Assembly (NCBI RefSeq): GCF_006476605.1 | Contig: NZ_ML636802.1 | Location: 248,001-312,000, forward strand | Source: Brucella gallinifaecis | Lineage (GTDB): Bacteria; Pseudomonadota; Alphaproteobacteria; Rhizobiales; Rhizobiaceae | Reading direction: 5' to 3' | DNA: 64,000 nucleotides | In this document: positions 8,872 to 17,801 of the stretch, one piece after another | Layout: each line of letters begins with the position of its first letter | How positions within the stretch are numbered: position 1 is the stretch's first letter | Translations under genes and position numbers: made by a program | Notes under the pieces: model-generated | What the model was told of the DNA's origin: nothing | Database searches by the model: none | The model's input: the letters and a program-made list of their open reading frames with translations, nothing else

Positions 8872-9297
8872 TTAAAGGGGAGCAAACGAGGTTAATGTCC
8901 ACTCACCGCCGCGCTGCATGCAGGTCTCGCCACGATAAATGGAAACACCATCAAATGCTTCGCGGGACGTTTCAAACTGTCGGCAGAGTGTATCATTGGA
9001 CGTGGTTTCGGCAATGCTGGTAATAGCACCCTGACTACCGGTATCCGGGTTGGCCCAGGGAACCGGGTTCTTGCCCCATTGGGTAAAATTCAGCGCTGAA
9101 ACAATACTCTTGATTGTGGACTGGTCGGAACGCTTGCCATTATCAGCCTCGTCCTTTTCCACCGACTTGATAGAGCCGGTGATGGTCGAGGAATCAGGCA
9201 CCGCCTTGTCAATACTCACCCCACCCATGGCACATCCGGCAAGAGCAGGCATGGCGGCAAGAGCAAACATAACGGCAGCAAAACCAGCACGGCGCAT
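8872..9297 (-). CDS. Surface antigen-like lipoprotein (RT0821/Lpp0805-type)
   Basis: The 141-residue protein has an N-terminal lipoprotein signal, MRRAGFAAVMFALAAMPALA followed by a cysteine (lipobox LAGC). The C-terminal part, SIAETTSNDTLCRQFETSREAFDGVSIYRGETC, has the paired cysteines and layout of the RT0821/Lpp0805-type surface proteins. Their function is unknown. ATG 9297 has AAGG about 10 nt upstream; ATGs at 9306 and 9360 are also in frame but would extend the signal peptide. Confidence 0.7.
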   Translation of the reverse strand: MRRAGFAAVMFALAAMPALAGCAMGGVSIDKAVPDSSTITGSIKSVEKDEADNGKRSDQSTIKSIVSALNFTQWGKNPVPWANPDTGSQGAITSIAETTSNDTLCRQFETSREAFDGVSIYRGETCMQRGGEWTLTSFAPL

Positions 9298-9496
9298 CAG
9301 AGCCATGCCTTGTTTGACATCAAAATCACGTCTCACATGGCGAGCAAGTCCAGCGGCCAACGGTCTTCCTTCAAATACACCTTAAAGATGCAGTGAATAT
9401 GAGGCTATGGAGTTAATAAGCGGTTCGCAGGCAAGGTAAACAATTCGCTACCAAAGGACAACGCCGAAAATCCTCGTCCCAAAGTAAAGTCAGGGC

Positions 9497-9530
9497 AAAG
9501 CCCCAGCTAAAGCCCAGCAAAAGCCCCAGC
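9497..9530. repeat. Three short imperfect direct repeats
   Basis: Units of 11-12 bp (AAAGCCCCAGC, TAAAGCCCAGC, AAAAGCCCCAGC) lie in the divergent region between the lipoprotein gene and pdxH. No function is apparent. Confidence 0.7.
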
Positions 9531-9605
9531 AAAGGCATGGACAAAATAGTTAATATGGACGAAGTTCACGGCAGCAATTCCGATTGATTTTTGAAATAGC
9601 AGAAA

Positions 9606-10217
9606 ATGACAAATTCCAGCGATGATTTCACCCAGAGTTCTGAACCGTTCAAGCTGTTTGCAGAATGGCTCGATGACGCCACAAAAAGCGAAGTGAACGA
9701 CCCCAACGCGCTGGCACTGGCCAGCGTTGACCCGGACGGACTGCCTAATGTGCGCATGGTCCTGCTCAAGGATTTTGACGAGCAAGGCTTTGTTTTCTAC
9801 ACCAATTATGAAAGCAGGAAGGGGCAGGAAATTCTGTCTGCGCAAAAAGCCGCTATGTGTTTTCACTGGAAATCACTGCGTCGTCAGGTGCGTATACGCG
9901 GCCCGGTCGAAAAAGTCAGCGATGCCGAAGCCGACGCCTATTATGCATCGCGCCCGCGTGGCAGTCGTATCGGGGCATGGGCATCAAAACAGTCACGACC
10001 GCTCGAAAGCCGCTTTGCGCTTGAAAAAGCCGTTGCCGAATATACGACCCGTTATGCGATTGGCGAAATTCCACGCCCTGCACACTGGTCAGGCTTTCGC
10101 ATCCGGCCTGTTTCGATTGAGTTCTGGCATGACCGCCCATTCCGGCTGCATGATCGCGTATTATTTACCCGCGACACGCCGGAAGGTGACTGGCACAAGG
10201 ACCGGCTCTATCCGTGA
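9606..10217 (+). CDS. pdxH: Pyridoxamine 5'-phosphate oxidase
   Basis: The 203-residue FMN enzyme oxidises pyridoxine or pyridoxamine 5'-phosphate to pyridoxal 5'-phosphate. Family marks include [27 protein letters not shown] for FMN and phosphate contacts, [16 protein letters not shown], and the C-terminal [21 protein letters not shown]. The length is typical. It is convergent with ubiA, with a terminator between them. Confidence 0.96.
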   Translation: MTNSSDDFTQSSEPFKLFAEWLDDATKSEVNDPNALALASVDPDGLPNVRMVLLKDFDEQGFVFYTNYESRKGQEILSAQKAAMCFHWKSLRRQVRIRGPVEKVSDAEADAYYASRPRGSRIGAWASKQSRPLESRFALEKAVAEYTTRYAIGEIPRPAHWSGFRIRPVSIEFWHDRPFRLHDRVLFTRDTPEGDWHKDRLYP

Positions 10218-10224
10218 AATGAGA

Positions 10225-10258
10225 AAGGCCGCTAAAACCGGCGGCCTTCTTTTTTTAA
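10225..10258 (+). terminator. Rho-independent terminator of pdxH
   Basis: The stem AAGGCCGC (10225-10232) pairs with GCGGCCTT (10241-10248) and is followed by CTTTTTTT. Confidence 0.88.
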
Positions 10259-10268
10259 ACTATCAGCT

Positions 10269-11294
10269 TTAAACCATCGGTTTTAACGCCACCCACAGGC
10301 TTCCCAATACGAGGCCCATAAAAATCAGCCAGCCAACAGTATTATTTGACTTGAACAGACGCAGGCACTGGTCCGGGTTATCAATGTCGAGCACGATAAT
10401 CTGCCGATAAAGATGAACGCCGGCTGCGAGCAGACCGGCAAGCGCTGGCATCGGCACCTGCGCAACCGCAAAAGCGGCCGCAAAAAAACCAATTGCGCCA
10501 CCATAAAGCACCAGCAGCGCCGTCTTGGTGTGTTTTCCAAACAGACGGGCCGTGGAACCTACACCAACCAGCGCATCGTCTTCCTTGTCCTGATGTGCAT
10601 AGATCGTATCATAGCCAATCGTCCAGAGGATCGCGCCGATATAAAGCAGAACAGGTGGGAGCGCTAGCGAAGCTTCAACCGCCGCCCAGCCCATCAGTGC
10701 GCCCCATGAAAAGGCAAGTCCAAGCACCAGCTGCGGCAGATTGGTAATACGCTTCATGAAGGGATAGGCTGCAACGATCACAAGCGATCCAACGCCAAGG
10801 CCAATGGTGAACCAGTTAAATTGCAGCACAACGGCCAACCCCACCAGAGCCTGCAGAACAATGAATATCTTTGCCTGTTTGCGTGTGACCTGACCGGAAG
10901 GCAGCGGTCGCGAGCGCGTCCGGTCCACCTTGTCATCAATATCCTGATCGGCCAGATCATTATAGGTGCAACCCGCACCGCGCATTGCGACAGAACCTAT
11001 GAAAAACAAAACAAGATGCCAGATGGAAGGCACCACTGACCAGGCATCATTGCCCGGCTGCGCACCGGCACCCGCCACCAGTGCAGCCGACCACCAGCAT
11101 GGCCACAGTAAAAGCTGCCAGCCAATCGGTCGATCCCATCGTGCAAGCTGTGCATAAGGCCACAGGGATGGCGGAAGAACCCGATAGACCCAATGGCCGG
11201 ATGGTGCATCCTTCACGCGTCCACGATTGTCGCGCGACTGGACGTCTGAACTGGCCCCAAGACTGGAGCCAACATTGGGTTTTGGCTGCTGCAT
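10269..11294 (-). CDS. ubiA: 4-hydroxybenzoate polyprenyltransferase
   Basis: The 341-residue integral membrane enzyme attaches the polyprenyl tail to 4-hydroxybenzoate in ubiquinone synthesis. Both aspartate-rich Mg-diphosphate motifs are visible: [20 protein letters not shown] and [13 protein letters not shown]. Several hydrophobic helices follow. The N-terminal 40 residues or so are polar and not conserved in the family. It is divergent from purD. Confidence 0.94.
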   Translation of the reverse strand: MQQPKPNVGSSLGASSDVQSRDNRGRVKDAPSGHWVYRVLPPSLWPYAQLARWDRPIGWQLLLWPCWWSAALVAGAGAQPGNDAWSVVPSIWHLVLFFIGSVAMRGAGCTYNDLADQDIDDKVDRTRSRPLPSGQVTRKQAKIFIVLQALVGLAVVLQFNWFTIGLGVGSLVIVAAYPFMKRITNLPQLVLGLAFSWGALMGWAAVEASLALPPVLLYIGAILWTIGYDTIYAHQDKEDDALVGVGSTARLFGKHTKTALLVLYGGAIGFFAAAFAVAQVPMPALAGLLAAGVHLYRQIIVLDIDNPDQCLRLFKSNNTVGWLIFMGLVLGSLWVALKPMV

Positions 11295-11436
11295 GATCGT
11301 CTGCCTTATAAAACTTATGACGGATCTGTCCGCTTTTTATCCAAAAATCGCAGTGCTGCCCTTGCCCGCGCGTGCGTTGGGCAATACAGACCCCTATCAA
11401 TTAACGTTTACTGATCTCACGCGCAGGGAGCAAGGC

Positions 11437-12720
11437 ATGAAAGTTCTGTTGATCGGTTCGGGTGGCCGCGAGCACGCATTGGCATGGAAACTTGCCGCAT
11501 CCGAAAAGCTGACAAAGCTCTATTGCGTACCCGGCAATCCAGGCATTGCAGAATATGCAGAACTGGTGTCGCTTGATGTGAGTGATCACGCAGCCCTTAT
11601 TGCTTTTGCCAAACAAAATGCGATTGATCTGGTTGTTATTGGCCCGGAAGCGCCACTTGTTGCAGGCCTTGCCGATGATCTTCAGGCTGCAAATATCCGC
11701 GTCTTCGGTCCTTCCAAAGCCGCTGCCCAGCTTGAAGGCTCAAAAGGCTTTACCAAAGACCTCTGCGCACGCTTCAACATTCCGACCGGCGCCTATGGCC
11801 GTTTCAACAATGCGCCGAAAGCCAAGGCCTATATCCGTGAAATGGGCGCACCCATCGTGGTCAAAGCCGATGGACTTGCAGCAGGCAAAGGTGTTGTGGT
11901 CGCCATGACGCTTGAAGAAGCACTGGACGCGGTTGACGCCTGTTTTGAAGGCGCATTCGGTTCTGCCGGAGCAGAAGTCGTCGTTGAAGAGTTTCTTGAG
12001 GGCGAAGAAGCCAGCTTCTTCTGCATCTGCGATGGCAAGACAGCGTTAGCGCTCGGTTCCGCACAGGATCACAAGCGCGTTGGCGATGGTGATACCGGAC
12101 CGAACACCGGCGGCATGGGTGCTTACGCCCCTGCTCCGGTGATGACGCCTGAAATCGTCGAGCGCACCATGCGCGAATTGATTGAACCGACCATGCGTGG
12201 CATGGCCGAGATCGGAGCGCCTTTTTCAGGCATATTGTTCCTTGGCCTGATGATCGGCAAGGACGGACCGAAGCTGATTGAATACAATACCCGCTTTGGC
12301 GATCCTGAATGTCAGGTGCTGATGATGCGCCTTGAAAGCGATCTGCTTGACCTCATCAATGCGGCCGTTGACGGCAAACTTGATGAAGTCAAACTCCAAT
12401 GGAAAGATCAACCGGCACTGACCGTCGTCATGGCAGCCGAAGGCTATCCGGCCAATGTGAAAAAGGGCAGCATTATTCACGGCCTTGAAAAGCTCAATAA
12501 TATTGACGGGCTGAAGGTTTTCCACGCCGGTACAGCGCAAAAAGATGGTCATCTGATCGCCAATGGTGGCCGGGTTCTCAATGTCACCGCTATTGCGCAA
12601 ACCGTAGCGGAAGCCCAGAGCAAAGCCTATGATAGCGTGAAAAAAATCGATTGGCAGCAAGGTTTTTATCGCTCCGATATCGGCTGGCGGGCCGTGGAAC
12701 GGGAACGTTCTGGTCTATAA
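11437..12720 (+). CDS. purD: Phosphoribosylamine-glycine ligase
   Basis: The 427-residue ATP-grasp enzyme makes glycinamide ribonucleotide in purine synthesis. It opens with [20 protein letters not shown]. The ATP-grasp elements include [14 protein letters not shown], the GARS signature region [11 protein letters not shown], and [16 protein letters not shown]. An in-frame open stretch continues upstream to 11227, but the family start and GCAGGGAG before it place the start at 11437. Confidence 0.97.
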   Translation: MKVLLIGSGGREHALAWKLAASEKLTKLYCVPGNPGIAEYAELVSLDVSDHAALIAFAKQNAIDLVVIGPEAPLVAGLADDLQAANIRVFGPSKAAAQLEGSKGFTKDLCARFNIPTGAYGRFNNAPKAKAYIREMGAPIVVKADGLAAGKGVVVAMTLEEALDAVDACFEGAFGSAGAEVVVEEFLEGEEASFFCICDGKTALALGSAQDHKRVGDGDTGPNTGGMGAYAPAPVMTPEIVERTMRELIEPTMRGMAEIGAPFSGILFLGLMIGKDGPKLIEYNTRFGDPECQVLMMRLESDLLDLINAAVDGKLDEVKLQWKDQPALTVVMAAEGYPANVKKGSIIHGLEKLNNIDGLKVFHAGTAQKDGHLIANGGRVLNVTAIAQTVAEAQSKAYDSVKKIDWQQGFYRSDIGWRAVERERSGL

Positions 12721-12943
12721 TCAGGTAATATCAATCAATCCTGAGCTTAAAACCAGTATTTTCATCTCTTTTGCAAAGGCAGCTTGTAAAAGCCAGAAAT
12801 ACCCCATATATATGTCTCATCGATTTTGTTTTCGAATGTTGCGGCGTGCTTTTCGCCACCCGGTACTTCTTTCAAACTCGTGAAATTCGGCGATGGATTT
12901 ATGTCCATTATATATTAACCGTGCGATTTGAAAGGAATTCAAC

Positions 12944-13153
12944 ATGGCAAACGGAACAGTAAAGTTTTTTAATTCAACCAAGGGCTTCGGCTTCATTCAG
13001 CCTGATGACGGCGGCGTAGATGTGTTCGTTCACATTTCTGCTGTTGAGCGTTCGGGCCTCAGCACACTCAATGAAGGCCAGAAGGTCAGCTTTGACGTTG
13101 TTGCTGATCGTCGTTCGGGCAAGAATGCAGCAGAAAACCTGCAGGCGCTTTAA
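12944..13153 (+). CDS. cspA: Cold-shock domain protein
   Basis: The 69-residue protein is a single cold-shock domain that binds single-stranded nucleic acid. RNP1 (KGFGFIQP, 13-20) and RNP2 (DVFVHIS, 26-32) are intact. The region upstream (12721-12943) is long enough for the extended 5' leader typical of csp genes and contains a small ATGGA/TCCAT hairpin at about 12892-12907. The strong SD AAAGGA is present. Which csp paralogue it is, and whether it responds to cold, is not shown. Confidence 0.93.
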   Translation: MANGTVKFFNSTKGFGFIQPDDGGVDVFVHISAVERSGLSTLNEGQKVSFDVVADRRSGKNAAENLQAL

Positions 13154-13260
13154 TAATTATCCGAGCAAGGTTTTAGAACTTTGCTTGAATAAGAGCGTGA
13201 CAAATTCGTCTCCAGTCTTTGACCACGGATGTACTGGCACTGATTGTTGAGACTTATGAA

Positions 13261-13289
13261 GGTCGGGTCCATGCCCGGCCTTTTTATTT
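13261..13289 (+). terminator. Rho-independent terminator of the cold-shock gene
   Basis: The stem GGTCGGG pairs with CCCGGCC (one G-T pair) and is followed by TTTTTATTT. Confidence 0.85.
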
Positions 13290-13356
13290 ATCGCATATCA
13301 CATCACCTTTTCACTATATGCGAGGCTGCAAGACAGCAATGATGGGAGAACCGTCC

Positions 13357-13542
13357 ATGTCTGATGAAGACAACAAGCACCTGACCAAAGATACGCTTTT
13401 CAAGCCAAACCCTTCCAGAATGGAAGCAAAAAACGCCACTACGGACAAGGCTGCAAAAGCCATCATGAAAACCGAGCGTGATGCAGTGGACGCTAAAACT
13501 GCCCGTTTACGCGCTGCCCGTCTCGAACGCGATCAGAGCTAG
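13357..13542 (+). CDS. Small charged conserved-type hypothetical protein
   Basis: The 61-residue protein is rich in Lys, Arg, Asp and Ala (for example TTDKAAKAIMKTERDAVDAKTARLRAARLERDQS) and probably largely helical. It has no signal peptide or membrane segment. The ATG at 13357 has GGGAGAA about 8 nt upstream; the frame is open further up but overlaps the cspA terminator. I do not recognise its function. Placement after the cspA terminator implies its own promoter. Confidence 0.6.
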   Translation: MSDEDNKHLTKDTLFKPNPSRMEAKNATTDKAAKAIMKTERDAVDAKTARLRAARLERDQS

Positions 13543-13695
13543 AGCGATTGCAAAATAGCGATCCTTCGCTATGTAAATATTGACGTTTACGTAATAAGTC
13601 GATAGCACTTGAACATATCCAGCCAACAGGCTGCGCGGATTGCTGCAAATCAGCGGCAATTCAAAGCCTTTTGAGGAAAAGGTTCAGGAGGAAAA

Positions 13696-15474
13696 ATGTA
13701 TCGTGCGCCGGTTTCTGAAATTTCGCATATGCTGATGAAGGTCGCAGGCCTTGAAAAAGCAATCGAAGACAATTGTTTCCCTGAGCTTTCCACGGATATT
13801 GCCGATGCAATATTGGAAGAGGCAGGAAAATTTGCTGCCGAGCGCATAGAGCCACTGCGCATATCCGGCGACAAACATGGTGCGAGCGTCAAAGACGGTG
13901 TTGTGACAACCGCCCCCGGCTGGAAAGAACTCTATGCCGACTGGATAGCTGGCGGCTGGAACGCACTGACCGGCACGCCCGAATATGGCGGTCAGGGTCT
14001 GCCGACCATGATGTCGGTGGCTGTCAGCGAAATGTGGAATTCCGGCACGCTGGCCTTTGCCATTGCGCCCACGCTCACCATGGGCGCGGTGGAAGCGTTG
14101 GAAAAACACGCTTCAAAAGAGCTCAAAGACATTTATCTCGAAAAGCTTATCTCAGGCGAATGGATGGGCACCATGAACCTGACAGAACCGCAGGCCGGTT
14201 CTGACCTTGGCGCCTTGCGCTCACGTGCAGAGCGCAGCAATGATGGTTCATATCGTATTTTTGGCCAAAAGATTTTCATCACTTATGGCGAGCATGACCT
14301 GACCGATAATATCGTGCATCTGGTGCTGGCCCGCCTGCCCGATGCCCCTGCCGGAACCAAGGGCATATCGCTCTTCCTCGTACCGAAATTTCTCGTCAAT
14401 GCAGATGGTACGCTTGGGCGGCGCAATGATGTTTTCTGCTCCGGGCTGGAACACAAGATGGGTATCCATGCCTCTCCCACCTGCACGATGATCTATGGTG
14501 ACGGTTTTGTAAAAGGTGAGGAAGCAGGCGCTGTCGGCTATCTGATCGGCGAAGAAAACCGCGGCCTCGCCTGCATGTTCACCATGATGAATAATGCCCG
14601 TCTACTGGTGGGCATTCAGGGTGTTGGCGTCGCAGAAGCTGCCTGTCAGCAGGCTTTGAACTATGCAAAGGAACGCAAGCAGGGACGCGCCCTTGGTGCC
14701 GATCCCAAAGCGGGCATGAGTCCGATTATCGAGCACCCGGATGTGCAGCGTATGCTGCTCACCATGAAGGCACTGACACAGGTTGCCCGTGCCATCACCT
14801 ATTCCTGCGCCCATGCCATTGATATGAGCCATGCAATGCAAGGCGTGGATGCGCAATTCTGGTCAGAGCGAGCCGGACTTCTCACACCATTGGCGAAGAG
14901 TTTTGCAACGGATGCCGGCGTGGATGTTGCCTCGCTTGGCGTGCAGGTTCATGGCGGCATGGGCTTTATTGAAGAAACAGGTGCCGCACAATTGCTGCGC
15001 GATGCCCGTATTACCCCGATCTATGAAGGCACCAACGGCATTCAGGCTATCGACCTTGTGCTGCGCAAATTGCCAACAGGCAATGGCGAGCATATCAAGG
15101 CTTTCCTTGATGAATTACAGGAAGAAGCGGACAAGGCAACAGAATCAAACAGGCCTGAACTGGGCGAAACCGGCGCACGCCTCTCCACTGCGATCAGCGA
15201 AGCAAGAGAGGCAACCGATTGGCTGCAAAAAGCAACGACTGAGGGACGCACAGGGGAAGCACTGGCCGGAGCCACACCTTACCAGCGCCTGCTGTCGCTC
15301 ACCGCTGGCGGCGCATATCTGGCGCGTGCAGCATTGAGCTGCAACGATCAGGGACGCGCCACTCTCTGCCGCTTCTTTGCAGAAAACATGCTCGCAGAAG
15401 TATCATCCTTGAAAAACACCGTCACCACAGGCGCATCCAGCCTTGCAGCTGCAAAATCAGCACTGGAGGCATGA
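13696..15474 (+). CDS. Acyl-CoA dehydrogenase, long (DmdC-like) subfamily
   Basis: The 592-residue flavoenzyme is about 200 residues longer than short-chain acyl-CoA dehydrogenases, because it carries the extra C-terminal domain of the DmdC/FadE5-like group. The FAD-binding stretch MNLTEPQAGSDLGALRSRA is clear. The catalytic-base motif IYEGTNGIQAIDLVL is present, with E444 as the likely base. Members oxidise acyl-CoA or 3-methylmercaptopropionyl-CoA, and the substrate here is unknown. It is followed after 1 bp by an enoyl-CoA hydratase gene, so it is probably a two-gene beta-oxidation operon. Confidence 0.9.
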   Translation: MYRAPVSEISHMLMKVAGLEKAIEDNCFPELSTDIADAILEEAGKFAAERIEPLRISGDKHGASVKDGVVTTAPGWKELYADWIAGGWNALTGTPEYGGQGLPTMMSVAVSEMWNSGTLAFAIAPTLTMGAVEALEKHASKELKDIYLEKLISGEWMGTMNLTEPQAGSDLGALRSRAERSNDGSYRIFGQKIFITYGEHDLTDNIVHLVLARLPDAPAGTKGISLFLVPKFLVNADGTLGRRNDVFCSGLEHKMGIHASPTCTMIYGDGFVKGEEAGAVGYLIGEENRGLACMFTMMNNARLLVGIQGVGVAEAACQQALNYAKERKQGRALGADPKAGMSPIIEHPDVQRMLLTMKALTQVARAITYSCAHAIDMSHAMQGVDAQFWSERAGLLTPLAKSFATDAGVDVASLGVQVHGGMGFIEETGAAQLLRDARITPIYEGTNGIQAIDLVLRKLPTGNGEHIKAFLDELQEEADKATESNRPELGETGARLSTAISEAREATDWLQKATTEGRTGEALAGATPYQRLLSLTAGGAYLARAALSCNDQGRATLCRFFAENMLAEVSSLKNTVTTGASSLAAAKSALEA

Positions 15475-15475
15475 G

Positions 15476-16225
15476 ATGAGTGAACATATTCTGATCGAAC
15501 GCAAAGGGGCGGTGCAGATCATCCGGCTTAATCGCGCCGACAAGAAAAATGCCATTACCCGCGCCATGTATGCTGCCATGGCCAAAGCGCTTGTTGATGG
15601 CGATGCGGATGATGCCATACGGGTACATGTGTTTCTCGGTGTTCCCGGCGCATTCTCATCGGGCAATGATATGCAGGATTTCATGGCTGCCGCATCAGGC
15701 GGCAGTCTTGGTCAAGAAATTCTCGATTTCCTTAATGCGCTCTCAAGCGCAAAAAAGCCGATTGTCTCCGGTGTCGACGGCTTGGCAATCGGTATTGGCA
15801 CGACCATTCATCTGCATTGCGATCTGACATTTGCCACAAGTCATGCCTTGTTTCGCACGCCATTTGTTGATCTCGGCCTTGTACCAGAAGCAGCATCCAG
15901 CCTGCTTGCCCCGCCTCTGATGGGACATCAGAAAGCCTTTGCACTTCTGGCGCTCGGCCATGGTTTTGATGCTCAGGCCGCTCTTGAAGCCGGCATTGTT
16001 TACAGGCTTGTCGAAAGCAGTGAACTTGAAACGGAAGTGCTGAAAGCCGCAGACGAAATCGCGTCCAAGCCGCCGCAAGCCATGCAGATTGCCCGCAATC
16101 TGCTGCGACGTCCCGCTGAGCCTGTTTCTGAACGGATCACGCGCGAAGCAAAGCATTTTGCCGAACGCCTGACTTCCAGTGAGGCGCAGGCCGCTGTGAT
16201 GGCTTTTCTTAGCCGCAAAAAGTGA
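15476..16225 (+). CDS. Enoyl-CoA hydratase/isomerase family protein
   Basis: The 249-residue crotonase-fold protein is probably the hydratase acting on the product of the preceding dehydrogenase. Oxyanion-hole elements appear as FSSGNDMQDF and VDGLAIGIGTTIHLHCDL, and one acidic catalytic position as LVPEAASSLL. Some crotonases have only one of the two glutamates, so isomerase or other crotonase activity is possible. Its ATG lies 1 bp past the upstream stop (TGAGATG), indicating translational coupling. Confidence 0.88.
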   Translation: MSEHILIERKGAVQIIRLNRADKKNAITRAMYAAMAKALVDGDADDAIRVHVFLGVPGAFSSGNDMQDFMAAASGGSLGQEILDFLNALSSAKKPIVSGVDGLAIGIGTTIHLHCDLTFATSHALFRTPFVDLGLVPEAASSLLAPPLMGHQKAFALLALGHGFDAQAALEAGIVYRLVESSELETEVLKAADEIASKPPQAMQIARNLLRRPAEPVSERITREAKHFAERLTSSEAQAAVMAFLSRKK

Positions 16226-16244
16226 GGCAGGATTACCCTGCCTC
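16224..16244. terminator. Stem-loop between convergent genes
   Basis: GAGGCAGG (16224-16231) pairs with CCTGCCTC (16237-16244) around a 5-nt loop. There is no long U tract, but its place between converging genes suggests termination. Confidence 0.6.
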
Positions 16245-16248
16245 TCAT

Positions 16249-16533
16249 TCAGGTTTTGGATTTTGGCGGTAAACGATCGCGAATTTCGGTCAACCGGTCG
16301 AGAATTTTGAAAAACAAAACAAAAATTTCACAAATCAATCTCCAGATAATACTGCCGACTATCCAGAATAATAAAATTCCAATGAATAAAAATGCGCCTT
16401 CATAATAGCTGCCGCTGCCAGAAACCATAATAATTGGAAAAATAAATAATATTACAAGCCCTATCCAGTAGACCACATTCATCAATACCGGCGTCAAAAA
16501 CCGATCAAAAAAGAAGATATCTTTAATATTCAT
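16249..16533 (-). CDS. Small DUF4282-like membrane protein
   Basis: The 94-residue protein begins FFFDRFLTPVLMNVVYWIGLVILFIF, the typical entry to the DUF4282 domain. It has two hydrophobic helices (about 17-38 and 46-75) and a charged C-terminus, so it should sit in the inner membrane. The family's function is unknown. The region is markedly more AT-rich than its neighbours, which may indicate transfer or relaxed codon use. Confidence 0.75.
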   Translation of the reverse strand: MNIKDIFFFDRFLTPVLMNVVYWIGLVILFIFPIIMVSGSGSYYEGAFLFIGILLFWIVGSIIWRLICEIFVLFFKILDRLTEIRDRLPPKSKT

Positions 16534-16619
16534 AATATAACCCTTGATATTTAATTAAAAATAAACAGCAAATTACAAACACACAGCTATTTTTACCAAA
16601 CCATAAAATTACTACAAGT

Positions 16620-16760
16620 AAAAAAATCCCGGATGGAATTACCATCCGGGTGGCTTGCTGGAGGTCAGCCAATTATTGTTCCATAGTCACAGGCTTTAAA
16701 CTCTGGAAAGGTCCTTCGTCTTTTCAGAAAGCCTGCGAGCCGGATATAGTTCCATAGGTA
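16620..16760 (-). ncRNA. Candidate small RNA with CCUCC loop and terminator
   Basis: Read leftward, the segment has an imperfect hairpin closed by CAGGCTTT/AAAGCCTG (16690-16697 with 16728-16735). Next comes a TGGCT/AGCCA stem whose loop contains CCTCC (16651-16671). A 9-bp terminator stem follows (16628-16636 with 16642-16650) and then a run of Ts. No reading frame explains this terminator. A loop CCUCC could pair with Shine-Dalgarno sequences, as in several known regulatory RNAs. The 5' end is a guess, since TTGTCA and a weak -10 occur near 16755-16775. I cannot assign it to a named family. Confidence 0.6.
16621..16650 (-). terminator. Rho-independent terminator of the candidate sRNA
   Basis: A perfect 9-bp stem, CCCGGATGG with CCATCCGGG, has a 5-nt loop and, read leftward, is followed by ATTTTTT. 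Confidence 0.88.
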
Positions 16761-16808
16761 GTGCAAAAATCTGACAAGAACGTGATCTCACATAAAAGTG
16801 ATCATTTT

Positions 16809-16910
16809 AGAGCGCATCCCGAAAAGTGTGAAACGGTTTTCGGACTAAGATGCGCGTTAAAATAAATATTTAGAGCGCCGATCTGATTCACTCAGATCGA
16901 AACGCGCTCT
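16809..16910 (+). repeat. RIME-like intergenic palindromic repeat, full copy
   Basis: The element opens AGAGCGCATCCCGAAAAGTG, continues through GTGAAACGGTTTTCGGACTAA and ends with a GATCTGATTCACTCAGATC palindrome and GCGCTCT. It is about 90% identical by eye to 39557-39654. Its end overlaps the TAG stop codon of the neighbouring DUF6101 gene. Confidence 0.9.
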
Positions 16911-17478
16911 AGTTTCTGGCGATAATCTCGCGGCCTTCAATCACCATTCTTACCCCCAGTGAGCCGGTCTTGCGACGAGCGAGAAAACGGGGACGGCGGC
17001 GGCGTGGCTCCTGCCCCTGACGTCGCGCCTGCGGCTCAGATGTACGAACCGGACCTTTACTGTCATAAAGCGGACGGGCAACGCCATCTTCTTCCACCAG
17101 CATCATCGGCAGATTAAAGGTTGCAGCCCATGCACGCCAGTCAGCCGCAACATCGCTCAGATCATGCGCCACCAGCAGCGGCACAGACAGTTGCGGATCC
17201 TTATGCATCAGTTCAAGCGTTACGGTGATTTCACCGAATTCATCTTCGACAGCACGCGCAGTCACCCCCACAAAGGCATTAATGGGAAGCGCAAGGGACA
17301 TAGGCAGACCGCTCGACGGCAGAATCTGACGAACGACCGCGCCCCGCTCACTGATTGTGAAAGTCACTTCTGCATCGCAATCCTCCGCCGGATAGGTCAC
17401 AACCTGCGGAAGATGAAATGGATCGAGCCTAAGTTCCTGACCGGCCCATTCTGGCTTCTTAAGTCCGCTGCTCATCAT
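16909..17478 (-). CDS. DUF6101-like hypothetical protein
   Basis: The 189-residue soluble protein is predicted to be beta-rich in its first 110 residues (RLDPFHLPQVVTYPAEDCDAEVTFTI, then PINAFVGVTAR). The C-terminus is basic and low complexity (RRQGQEPRRRRPRFLARRKTGS). It resembles the Rhizobiales DUF6101 group, but I hold the family name only moderately. AAGAGG sits 8 nt before the ATG. The function is unknown. Confidence 0.6.
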   Translation of the reverse strand: MMSSGLKKPEWAGQELRLDPFHLPQVVTYPAEDCDAEVTFTISERGAVVRQILPSSGLPMSLALPINAFVGVTARAVEDEFGEITVTLELMHKDPQLSVPLLVAHDLSDVAADWRAWAATFNLPMMLVEEDGVARPLYDSKGPVRTSEPQARRQGQEPRRRRPRFLARRKTGSLGVRMVIEGREIIARN

Positions 17479-17516
17479 TTTCGACGCCTCTTAATATCTC
17501 TGCCTGTTTTTTATTC

Positions 17517-17560
17517 GTAATGCCGAACGCAAAACCGCTTCACAGTTTTGCTGGCATTAC
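17517..17560. repeat. Short double-stem hairpin repeat (copy 2)
   Basis: The outer arms GTAATGCC/GGCATTAC and inner arms GCAAAAC/GTTTTGC surround CGCTTCACA. It shares its core with 8832-8871, and compensating differences keep both stems paired. Confidence 0.8.
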
Positions 17561-17749
17561 TTTTTGAGAACCAGTTATTCCGGTTTCTCTTGTGAGCGTG
17601 TTCGCTCTTGTTGATTTGGAGAATAGACGACGAATATTACCGGAGCGCTTAACGCGTTAGGTTAACTTTTCCCTGCTTTTTCATTTGGTTACTGCTTTAC
17701 AACCAGGTGTAAGAACTTGGTAATTCTTGCTAATTTACGTTTACATAAA

Positions 17750-17778
17750 TGAAAAGGCGGACAGTTTCCTGCCCGCCT
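17750..17778 (-). terminator. Terminator of the GlcD-like gene
   Basis: Read leftward, AGGCGG..CAG pairs with CTG..CCGCCT around GAAA and is followed by TTTTC. Confidence 0.75.
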
Positions 17779-17801
17779 CGATTTCGTCATATTTGTTGAA
17801 A

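Larger units (their letters stand above)
17479..17801. other. Intergenic region with repeat hairpin and promoter area
   Basis: About 320 bp between the GlcD-like gene and the DUF6101 gene, both leftward. It holds the hairpin repeat at 17517-17560, a terminator at 17750-17778 and AT-rich sequence that probably contains the DUF6101 promoter. No small gene is evident. Confidence 0.5.

Noticed and set aside
16249-16533. Genomic island suggested by the AT-rich DUF4282 gene
   Set aside because: Only about 400 bp are AT-rich, with no integrase, tRNA or direct repeats at the edges.
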